64,000 nucleotides of DNA from Candidatus Flexifilum breve. Its GTDB lineage: Bacteria > Chloroflexota > Anaerolineae > Aggregatilineales > Phototrophicaceae. The DNA lies in contig JADKGC010000001.1 in the NCBI GenBank assembly GCA_016717205.1, positions 372,001-436,000 on the forward strand, in the 5' to 3' direction. Positions within the stretch are counted from its first letter, which is position 1, and each line of letters begins with the position of its first letter. Both the position numbers and the translations under genes were made by a program. Positions 1 through 6,909 of the stretch are shown piece after piece. The notes under the pieces were generated by a model. That model saw only the letters and a list, made by a program, of their open reading frames with translations. It did not search any database and was not told the origin of the DNA.

Positions 1-341
1 GCCGGGTTGTTGACGAACTCCATCATGTTCTTGGGGTCGATAATGCCGACTTCGACCTCACCCCCTTCCCCCTGTGCGACGGTCACATTGCACGGCAGCA
101 GCAGCCCCATATCCGGCGCGAGGGTCAGCGCCTGATGCGCGAGGTGCGGATTGCACGCGCCGAGAATGCGATACGGGCGAAAATCGACATCCAGCTTCTT
201 CTTCATCGTGTCCTTGACGTCGATTTCGGTCAGCACGCCGAACCCTTCCACCTTCAGCGCGTCGATAACACGCTGGCGTGCCGTCTCAAAATCAGCGTGC
301 AGGGTCACTTTGATGCCGAGGCCTTCGGTGGTTTGCGTCAT
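1..341 (-). CDS. DUF302 domain protein (3' end cut by window edge)
   Basis: Reading the minus strand from an ATG at 341 gives a protein beginning MTQTTEGLGIKVTLHADF, with the stretch GFGVLTEIDVKDTMKKKL and then PYRILGACNPHLAHQAL. This is the usual DUF302 pattern: a small alpha/beta domain of unknown biochemical role, often found beside sulfur or redox genes. A GGAG ribosome-binding site precedes the ATG. The gene starts 12 bases after the stop of the MBL/rhodanese gene, so the two are very likely one transcript. The reading frame is still open at base 1, so the C-terminus is missing. The family call is firm; the function is unknown. Confidence 0.85.
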   Translation of the reverse strand, partial: MTQTTEGLGIKVTLHADFETARQRVIDALKVEGFGVLTEIDVKDTMKKKLDVDFRPYRILGACNPHLAHQALTLAPDMGLLLPCNVTVAQGEGGEVEVGIIDPKNMMEFVNNP

Positions 342-353
342 CGTTCATCGCTC

Positions 354-1745
354 CTAGTTTCGTTCAACGGGCAAACCGCTGCCCGCCCACGAGTACATCC
401 CGCCGAGGATATTGTAGACAGTTTCAAAGCCTTTTTGCCCCAACAGCGCGGCTGCCGATTGGCTGCGGGAGCCGGAAGCGCAGATAACGGCGACGGGCTG
501 ATGTGGATCGAGTTCGCTGACGCGGCGTCCCAGTTCGCCGAGCGAAATCAGCTTGGCACCGGGCACGTGACCCGACGCATACTCCCACGCTTCGCGCACG
601 TCCACAACCAGCGGGCGTTCACTCTCCCGCGCCAGCAGGTCGCGCAGTTCGCCGGGTTCAATGTCGCGCACATCACCCGCAGTGACGGGCAGGCCGAGCG
701 CTTCCCACGTGGCGAGGCTGTCCGCGAGATAGCCGACAACATTCTCAAAGCCGACGCGGGCGAGGCTGTACACCAGCCGTTCATAGTCCGCCGGATCGCT
801 GAGCTGGATCACGATCAAGGCATCAGGATGCAGCACATGCCCCACGCGGTTGCTCAACTGCTCTTCGAAGGGCAGATGCGTCGCGCCGGGGATATGGGAC
901 TGCTTGTATTCAGCTTTCGTGCGCGTATCAAGCAGAGCCGCTCCACGCTGAAACTCGTTGATCGCCTGCTGCGTCGACAGTGGACGCGGCTTGACCGCCC
1001 CGAGCGGACGCGGCCCACGGCGGTTGATCGCCTTGATGCGCTTGTGGTTACCGGGCTGTTCCGGCAGGCCGCTCACCGCAAAGTCGATGTACTCGTCGCG
1101 GGTGCGCGGCTGCAGCGCGGGATTCGAACCGCGCTCAAAGCCGAGCGTAGTCATGCGCACGGAGCCAATCGACTTGCCGCACAGCGACCCCGCGCCGTGT
1201 CCCGGCAGAATCAACGTGCCATCGGGCAGCGTGAGATATTCGTTGTTGAGCGTATCGTGCATGTGTCCGGCGAGATCGCGCGCCGCTTCGAGGCCGACCA
1301 GATCGGGGCGTCCGGCGTCGCCGACGAACAGCGTATCGCCAGTCAGTGCCATCCACGCCGTTTCGGTGCGCGTCTTGTCAGCTACCAACACGGTGATGCT
1401 CTCCGGGGTATGCCCGGGCGTATGGCGAATGCGCAGGTCGAGGTTGCCGAGTGTCAGCGTGTCGCCGCCCTGCAGCAGCTTGACTTCAAATTCGGCGTCC
1501 GCCGCTTCGTGCACGTAGATGTCCGCGCCCGTGCGGTCAGCCAGATCCGTATTGCCGGACACATGGTCAGCATGCAGGTGAGTTTCGATGATGTGGGTGA
1601 TCTTCAGTCCGCGTTCAGCGGCGGCATCAAGATATTTCTGTACGTCACGATCCGGATCGATCACGGCGGCGACGCCATAGCTCTCACAGCCGACCAGATA
1701 GGAGAGGCAGCCGATACCGTCGATAAAGAACTGTTGGAGATACAT
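354..1745 (-). CDS. MBL-fold hydrolase fused to two rhodanese domains
   Basis: A 463-residue protein with an N-terminal metallo-beta-lactamase domain (about 1-240) followed by two rhodanese domains (about 255-355 and 370-463). The MBL metal motif THLHADHVSGN is visible (His56, His58, Asp60, His61) and resembles persulfide dioxygenases (ETHE1/Blh group), which oxidise glutathione persulfide. The second rhodanese has the catalytic loop CASGSRS (Cys422). The first has IVIQLSDPA where the loop should be, with no cysteine, so it is probably non-catalytic. Role inferred: sulfide, persulfide or thiosulfate handling in the cytoplasm. The DUF302 gene follows immediately on the same strand. Confidence 0.88.
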   Translation of the reverse strand: MYLQQFFIDGIGCLSYLVGCESYGVAAVIDPDRDVQKYLDAAAERGLKITHIIETHLHADHVSGNTDLADRTGADIYVHEAADAEFEVKLLQGGDTLTLGNLDLRIRHTPGHTPESITVLVADKTRTETAWMALTGDTLFVGDAGRPDLVGLEAARDLAGHMHDTLNNEYLTLPDGTLILPGHGAGSLCGKSIGSVRMTTLGFERGSNPALQPRTRDEYIDFAVSGLPEQPGNHKRIKAINRRGPRPLGAVKPRPLSTQQAINEFQRGAALLDTRTKAEYKQSHIPGATHLPFEEQLSNRVGHVLHPDALIVIQLSDPADYERLVYSLARVGFENVVGYLADSLATWEALGLPVTAGDVRDIEPGELRDLLARESERPLVVDVREAWEYASGHVPGAKLISLGELGRRVSELDPHQPVAVICASGSRSQSAAALLGQKGFETVYNILGGMYSWAGSGLPVERN

Positions 1746-1957
1746 CCAGATTCATCCTCACTGACTACATGCTTTGGTTACTGTGTCACTATAACAGACG
1801 CCCCTGCTCACGAGCACTCCCCGACTCCTTATGCATGGCATTAGTGGCAAGTTATGGCATGCGCCGGGCGGACGGTGGTTGTGCGTCCAGTGAGCAGCGT
1901 TCTAGCCGCGTTATACTGGAACGCAAATGGGAGTCCGCAGCCAAAAGGAGTCTGCTC

Positions 1958-2647
1958 ATGAAACGCCTCGCCCTCGCGTTCGTCCTCAGCCTCGTCACAA
2001 CCTTCGGCGTCCTCGCGCAAAAGGAGACGCCTACCCCCACCCCGAATGATGAAGACGGGCTGCCGCTCCTGCATCGCACCGAACTGTCCGAGGACTATGA
2101 CACCAACTGGGAATGCGTCGTTGCCGAACTCCAGATTCTGGAGCTGATCCCCGAAGACGGGGAGCTGCTGTTTCTCGAAGACATGGCGCTCGAACCCCTG
2201 GAGGGTGGTGGCAGCGCCGATGCGACCTACCGTAATTACATCATGGGCGCGCTGATCAGCGTGCGCGAAGATGGCGGCGACTCGGCGGGCGTATGCACCT
2301 TCATCACGCGTGGAGAGATGAATCGACAGGGGCAAATTCTGCGCGCGACGGGTGTGGTCATCACTTCCGATGATGAAGTCTACGCCATCGAACAGACCGG
2401 CCCGAACCGCCAGCCCCGCATGACCAGTATCGACACTGACGGTGATCCGACCTTCTACAATCCGATCTACATCGTCGTCCTGGTCAAAGATGCTGCGGTG
2501 AGCGTGTGGGCGGATGGCATCCCGATGATCGAGGAATGGGAACTAGAAAACGAACTCCCCGACGGCGAATTTGCGGATCCGGTCACGACGCTGGTCAACC
2601 CGGAATTCGGCTGTGTGATGACGGAGTTGTGGGCCTACGGCTTCTAG
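1958..2647 (+). CDS. secreted hypothetical protein
   Basis: A 229-residue protein of no family I recognise. It begins with a clear Sec signal peptide (MKRLALAFVLSLVTTFGVLA, then QKETPTPTPND). The Thr/Pro linker after the signal is typical of exported Chloroflexota proteins. The mature part is acidic, with a few cysteines (WECVV, AGVCTF, FGCVMTE) that could form disulfides. I placed the start at 1958 because AAAAGGAG lies just upstream and the signal peptide begins there; the frame is open further upstream without a plausible start. It is divergent from the MBL/rhodanese gene. No function can be assigned. Confidence 0.75.
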   Translation: MKRLALAFVLSLVTTFGVLAQKETPTPTPNDEDGLPLLHRTELSEDYDTNWECVVAELQILELIPEDGELLFLEDMALEPLEGGGSADATYRNYIMGALISVREDGGDSAGVCTFITRGEMNRQGQILRATGVVITSDDEVYAIEQTGPNRQPRMTSIDTDGDPTFYNPIYIVVLVKDAAVSVWADGIPMIEEWELENELPDGEFADPVTTLVNPEFGCVMTELWAYGF

Positions 2648-2756
2648 TTCTACTGTGTCCGGCGTGGGAGGCACGCGCAAACTCGGCTACACTTGAGCGC
2701 TGAGAAGGTCACGCGTTCGCGCGTCTGCTTGTTTAACCCGTTGAGGAGTATAAATC

Positions 2757-3719
2757 ATGTTTGCATCCAGCTTACCGGATAAAACGTTCTTTCAGATTTG
2801 CCTGATCGTCGACGACTGCGAGCGCTTCGCCGCTAATTATCGTGAGATTCTCGGCTTTGACGTGCCGCACGATTACCAGATCACCGAGTTGTACGAGCAC
2901 ACACGCGGTACCTACTACGGTCAACCGCTGAATGCGCGCGCCAAAATCATCAGTTGGATGTTGGGCGGCGTCGCCTTTGAACTGCTCGAACCACTGGACG
3001 CGCCGAGCGTGTGGATGGATCACCTGAAGAAGCACGGCAGCAGCCTGCATCATGTCGCTTTCAACGTGCCGCGCAGCGCCCCTGCCGCCGCCTATTTTGC
3101 CGATCACGGCTACCAGACGACGCAGGCGGGCTTGTTCACCGGACGCACCGGCATGTACACGTATCTCGATACCGACAAAGACCTCGGCTTGACGATGGAA
3201 CTGCTGGAAATCTACAGCGACTTCCGCTTCCCTCCGGCGCAACCCTTCCCCGCCGACCGCGGCCTCGGCACAGATGTCGTCATGCAGGTCGGGCTGGTGG
3301 TCAGCGACTGTGAGGCGACCGGGAAGCGCTACCGCGAGCTGTTCGGCATCGAAGAAGCGTTCCGCACGGAGACGCCCGCCTACGCCATCACCGAAACGAA
3401 GTTCTTCGGTCAGCCGACCGAAGCCACGGCCAAGCTGATTTTCTTCAATTTTGGGCAGGCGCAGTTGGAACTGATTCAGCCGGACAGCATTCCGAGTGTG
3501 TGGCGCAACTACCTCAACGAGCACGGGGACAGCGCCCACCATATCGCGTTTGTAGTCAAGGATACGCAGCAGGCCGTCGCCCATTTCGCCAAGTTCGGTA
3601 TCGGCGTGGCGCAGCAGGGTTTCTACGGCGACCGCAGCGGCATGTACACCTACATGGACAGTCAGGAGAAGCTCGGTGTGATCTTCGAACTGCTGGAAAA
3701 CTTCCCGCAGCCGCGCTAA
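2757..3719 (+). CDS. tandem VOC (glyoxalase-fold) protein
   Basis: A 320-residue protein made of two homologous vicinal-oxygen-chelate modules (about 8-160 and 175-320). The halves share patterns: ICLIVDDCERFAANYREILG against VGLVVSDCEATGKRYRELFG, and SLHHVAFNV against SAHHIAFVV. Each also has a C-terminal GMYTY segment followed by an ELLE-type motif. The His and Glu in these motifs are the usual metal ligands. The fold covers methylmalonyl-CoA epimerases, glyoxalases and ring-cleavage dioxygenases; the LGF and HHVAF pattern leans towards epimerase-like members, but the substrate is not evident. It stands alone and is followed by a strong hairpin. Confidence 0.8.
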   Translation: MFASSLPDKTFFQICLIVDDCERFAANYREILGFDVPHDYQITELYEHTRGTYYGQPLNARAKIISWMLGGVAFELLEPLDAPSVWMDHLKKHGSSLHHVAFNVPRSAPAAAYFADHGYQTTQAGLFTGRTGMYTYLDTDKDLGLTMELLEIYSDFRFPPAQPFPADRGLGTDVVMQVGLVVSDCEATGKRYRELFGIEEAFRTETPAYAITETKFFGQPTEATAKLIFFNFGQAQLELIQPDSIPSVWRNYLNEHGDSAHHIAFVVKDTQQAVAHFAKFGIGVAQQGFYGDRSGMYTYMDSQEKLGVIFELLENFPQPR

Positions 3720-3745
3720 CCAGTGTGCAGCACAGGGATGTGTGT

Positions 3746-3771
3746 GTGGGGCACACGGTTGTGTGCCCCAC
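3746..3771 (+). terminator. hairpin terminator after the VOC gene
   Basis: A perfect 11-bp inverted repeat (GTGGGGCACAC, loop GGTT, GTGTGCCCCAC) starts 27 bases after the VOC stop codon. There is no run of T after it, only ATTCGCTTTCG, so rho-independent termination is likely but not classical. Confidence 0.5.
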
Positions 3772-3870
3772 TGATTCGCTTTCGCCCTAAATTCATTCCC
3801 CTAATCCACGCAGCCCTGCTTTTCGGCAGCAATTTTCTACCCAGTTAACACAAAATAATGTCATTCTTAA

Positions 3871-3899
3871 TTGTTTTTATTGACGTACCATACTAATAT
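3871..3899 (+). promoter_or_regulatory. candidate sigma70-type promoter for the methyltransferase gene
   Basis: TTGTTT, a 17-base spacer and TAATAT lie in an AT-rich patch about 47 bases upstream of the methyltransferase ATG. Just downstream, ACAGT-AATAC-ACTGT forms a short inverted repeat that could be an operator. Assigned by eye only. Confidence 0.35.
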
Positions 3900-3945
3900 C
3901 AAGAAACAGTAATACACTGTGTAACTTAGAGAAGGTCACATTACC

Positions 3946-4734
3946 ATGCCAAAAGCTACCAACCAGTACTATGAGGATGAGAAGGCTAAGTGGGACAGCT
4001 TGGTTGATGCGCACTACGCACAGCACCCGGAAAAGCTACTCCTGCGACCTGAGCAAGACTTCTATTCGTATGTTCGGACCGATAAGGTCGCCAGCGCATA
4101 TCCCGGCACGAAAGACTTCTTTGGGGACATTCGTGGCAAACGTCTGCTGGAATATGGGTGTGGCTCAGGTATGACGGCGTCGCTGCTCGCCAAAGCGGGC
4201 GCGGACGTAACGGCGTTCGATATTTCTGAGAAGAGTGTGGCGACAACGCAGTTACGGGCGCAGTTAAACAACCTGCCGAACCTACATGCTCAGGTCGGCG
4301 TGGGCGAGGAGCTGCCCTTCCCCGACGCCAGCTTTGACCTCGCCTTTGGCCGGGCGGTTCTCCATCATCTGGATGTCGATCTCGCCGGTCCAGAACTGCT
4401 GCGCGTGCTCAAACCGGGCGGAAAGGCGCTGTTTATCGAACCGCTCGGCATGAATCCTGTGCTGACGTATGTGCGCAATCATGTGCCGTACCCCGACAAA
4501 AACCCGGTTGGTGATGATCGACCGCTGACCTATGCGGAGATCAATAAATGGGGGCGCGGCTACAGCGACTTCCATTATCACGAAGTCCATTTCTTTGGCA
4601 TGATTGTGCGGGCGTTTCCCTATCGCTGGCATGTCCGCCTACCGGTTTTGCACAAAGTTGACCGCGTGGTGCTGCGCTATGCCCCGCCGCTGCGGCGCTT
4701 CTGCCGGTACGTGTTGATCATGCTGGAGAAGTAG
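3946..4734 (+). CDS. class I SAM-dependent methyltransferase
   Basis: A 262-residue cytosolic protein with a Rossmann-type SAM domain. Motif I is LLEYGCGSGMTASLLAKAG, the following acidic strand end is VTAFDISEKSV, motif IV is FDLAFGRAVLHHLDV, and the post-motif is ELLRVLKPGGKALFIEPLG. This pattern is typical of the Methyltransf_11/25 group acting on small molecules, lipids or quinones. The C-terminal part contains HEVHFFGMIVRAFPYRWH and a basic, hydrophobic tail that could touch the membrane. It is flanked by its own promoter-like region and a terminator, so it is probably monocistronic. The substrate cannot be told from sequence. Confidence 0.85.
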   Translation: MPKATNQYYEDEKAKWDSLVDAHYAQHPEKLLLRPEQDFYSYVRTDKVASAYPGTKDFFGDIRGKRLLEYGCGSGMTASLLAKAGADVTAFDISEKSVATTQLRAQLNNLPNLHAQVGVGEELPFPDASFDLAFGRAVLHHLDVDLAGPELLRVLKPGGKALFIEPLGMNPVLTYVRNHVPYPDKNPVGDDRPLTYAEINKWGRGYSDFHYHEVHFFGMIVRAFPYRWHVRLPVLHKVDRVVLRYAPPLRRFCRYVLIMLEK

Positions 4735-4760
4735 TGCAGGTCGTCGCGAGGACAAACAAA

Positions 4761-4779
4761 GCCCGTCGTTTTGACGGGC
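4761..4779 (-). terminator. rho-independent terminator for the GH127 gene
   Basis: Read on the minus strand, GCCCGTC, loop AAAAC, GACGGGC is followed by TTTGTTTG. It lies about 95 bases past the GH127 stop. On the plus strand it could also stop methyltransferase transcripts. Confidence 0.6.
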
Positions 4780-4872
4780 ATTAGTGTGTTTGCTGACGCT
4801 GTTAGGGCTGCGGCAAAAGCTTTGTAGTGCGTACGAAACCAGAAATAAGCTGGCCATTGAGCTCGTTCGCCG

Positions 4873-6807
4873 CTATGTTTCCCGAATCCACACGCGCATC
4901 TCGCCGGGCTGACGATTAGCCCAGAAGCAGTAGGGAATCGCCCTGAGCGTGATTGACGTCTGCGTAAAATCAAGGTTGGCAGCGGGCGCGTAGAGCTCAC
5001 CGCACCACTGCGCCGATTCGCCCCGCAACGCTTCCCCGGTGATCGTGCCCACGCCGCCAAAGAGATCGGCGTCGAAAGCATAGTTGAGCGCGTTGGTGCG
5101 CGGCAAACGCAGATGCGCGAGACCAGCGCCGTTATCCGCTTCCTCTAAACAGTAGACCAGCGGTCCGCGCTGCAAGGCGACGCAGCCCACATCCGCGCGA
5201 ATATGGGGGTGCGCGGCGATGCGCTCAATCGGCATCGCCAGCATCAGCGTCACCTGATCGCCAGCACGCCACTCGCGGTCGAGGACGGCATAGCCCTTGT
5301 CCAACTCGACCGTAATGGCGGCGCCGTTCACCGTGATAGCGTATTCCCGGCACCAGCCCGGAATGCGCAGCGCCAGTTCAAAACGTGTCGGCTTCGCCAG
5401 TTCCAGCGTGAAGTTGATTCCGCCGTCCCACGGGTAGTCAGTAGCCTGGGTGATGTGCACCTCGTTCGCGCCGACCGTCAGCCGCGCGGTGTTCTGGTTG
5501 TAGAGATGGACATACAGTCGATTCGGCGTCGTCGCGTAGAAGTAACCACCAACCGACGCCACCATCCGCACGAGATTCGGCGGGCAGCACGACACATCGA
5601 ACCAATCGACCCTGCGGTGATGCGTCGGTGCAGACATGCTGTCCAGGAGCGCATAGGGCGAAATATGCGGATACGCTTCGAGCGGGTTGCATTGAAAAAA
5701 CGTCTCGCCATCATAAGCCACGCCGCTCAGGATGCAGTTGTACAGCGCCCGCTCGATAGCGTCGATGTAGCGGCGGTGCGGGTCAAGGCTGAACATGCGC
5801 TGCGACCAGTAGCACAGCGCAATTGCCGAACAGGTTTCGCTGTAGGCGGTGTCATTGGGCAGGTCAAACGGCACAGTGAAACCCTCAATTGTATGGATTG
5901 AGCCGACACCGCCCGTCACATACATGTGCCGCCCGGTCAAATCATCCCATAAACGGTGCGCGACTTCGGTGAGTTCCGCATCCCCCGTTTCGAGCGCGAG
6001 GTCGGTTGTACCCGTGTATAGATAGCAGGCCCGCACCGAGTGCCCAACCATACCGGTCTGCTCGCGGATCGGCGCATGCGCCTGACAATAGTGATACGAG
6101 CGAGCCCAGAACCCGCGCGGGTCTTCGCCACGTTCAATCGCTTCGAGATCGTAGTAATGCGGCGCTTGCCCGCGCTCATCGACGAAATACTGCGCTAGAT
6201 CCCGATAGCGCGGCTCATCAGTCGCCTGGTACAAGCGCATCAATGCGAGTTCGAGTTCGGGATGGCCGGGATAGCCGCGCTTTTGACCGTCACCGCGCCC
6301 GAACGTTACCGCAATGTGATCCGCGTAGCGGCACAGGATGTCGAGAATCTTGCGTTTCCCGGTCACCTGCGCGTAGACGATGGCCGCCTCGATCAGATGG
6401 CCGGCGCAGTACAGCTCATGCTGGTCACGCAGGTTGCGCCAGCGGTTCTCCGGCTCGACGGCGATGAAATGGCTGTTGGCGTAGCCGTCGGCCAACTGCA
6501 TCTGCTCCATCCAGTCGACGATTTCGTCAACCTGCCGCTCAAATTCGGCGTTGGGGTGCAGCGCCACGCTGTAACCAACCGCTTCAATCCACTTGGCGAC
6601 GTCCGAATCCCAGAAGATGTGGGATTCGGGCAGGTTCGGGTCACGCTGCGGATTCCACGCATCAATCCGCCCGGTGATCTTGCATTGATGATACACGGCG
6701 GGCATGGTGTGGTCGCGATTGATCCGCTGGCGGTCACCCCAGAACCCGCCGTCGATCTCCACGGCCGTCCACGGGAGCGGTGAGGGTCTATTCTCTGATG
6801 TGCGCAT
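4873..6807 (-). CDS. GH127 beta-L-arabinofuranosidase-type glycoside hydrolase
   Basis: A 644-residue protein with the family hallmarks of GH127 (DUF1680): IDGGFWGDRQRINRDHTMPAVYHQ near the N-terminus, then an (alpha/alpha)6 barrel. With the start at 6807, the zinc/cysteine site seen in HypBA1 is intact: SETC (Glu324, Cys326) and VSCCPPN (Cys407 nucleophile, Cys408). Glu308 in HTIEGF lies at the spacing of the HypBA1 acid/base. Members remove beta-linked L-arabinofuranose from arabino-oligosaccharides. There is no signal peptide, so it probably works in the cytoplasm on imported sugars. AAGGA sits nine bases before the chosen ATG; an upstream in-frame ATG gives a less likely 654-residue form. 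Confidence 0.9.
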   Translation of the reverse strand: MRTSENRPSPLPWTAVEIDGGFWGDRQRINRDHTMPAVYHQCKITGRIDAWNPQRDPNLPESHIFWDSDVAKWIEAVGYSVALHPNAEFERQVDEIVDWMEQMQLADGYANSHFIAVEPENRWRNLRDQHELYCAGHLIEAAIVYAQVTGKRKILDILCRYADHIAVTFGRGDGQKRGYPGHPELELALMRLYQATDEPRYRDLAQYFVDERGQAPHYYDLEAIERGEDPRGFWARSYHYCQAHAPIREQTGMVGHSVRACYLYTGTTDLALETGDAELTEVAHRLWDDLTGRHMYVTGGVGSIHTIEGFTVPFDLPNDTAYSETCSAIALCYWSQRMFSLDPHRRYIDAIERALYNCILSGVAYDGETFFQCNPLEAYPHISPYALLDSMSAPTHHRRVDWFDVSCCPPNLVRMVASVGGYFYATTPNRLYVHLYNQNTARLTVGANEVHITQATDYPWDGGINFTLELAKPTRFELALRIPGWCREYAITVNGAAITVELDKGYAVLDREWRAGDQVTLMLAMPIERIAAHPHIRADVGCVALQRGPLVYCLEEADNGAGLAHLRLPRTNALNYAFDADLFGGVGTITGEALRGESAQWCGELYAPAANLDFTQTSITLRAIPYCFWANRQPGEMRVWIRET

Positions 6808-6853
6808 GTAAAGAATCCTTTTCATATGAATATGCATTAGTGCAATCGGATCT

Positions 6854-6888
6854 AAAAACCCATGCGCTCAGGCTGAATGCATGGGTTT
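6854..6888 (-). terminator. rho-independent terminator after the GH31 gene
   Basis: On the minus strand, AAACCCATGC, a 13-base loop, GCATGGGTTT is followed by TTTTA. It begins 22 bases after the GH31 stop and precedes the GH127 start, so the two hydrolase genes are at least partly uncoupled. Confidence 0.7.
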
Positions 6889-6909
6889 GACAATCGACAA
6901 AACCACGAA

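Noticed and set aside
135..1844. Long plus-strand open frame of 569 codons opposite the MBL/rhodanese gene
   Set aside because: The minus strand carries clear catalytic motifs in the same span; the plus-strand frame is low-complexity Arg/Ala-rich and is a shadow of a GC-rich gene.
1769..1957. N-terminal extension of the secreted hypothetical gene
   Set aside because: The extended frame has no start with a ribosome-binding site, and the signal peptide begins at 1958.
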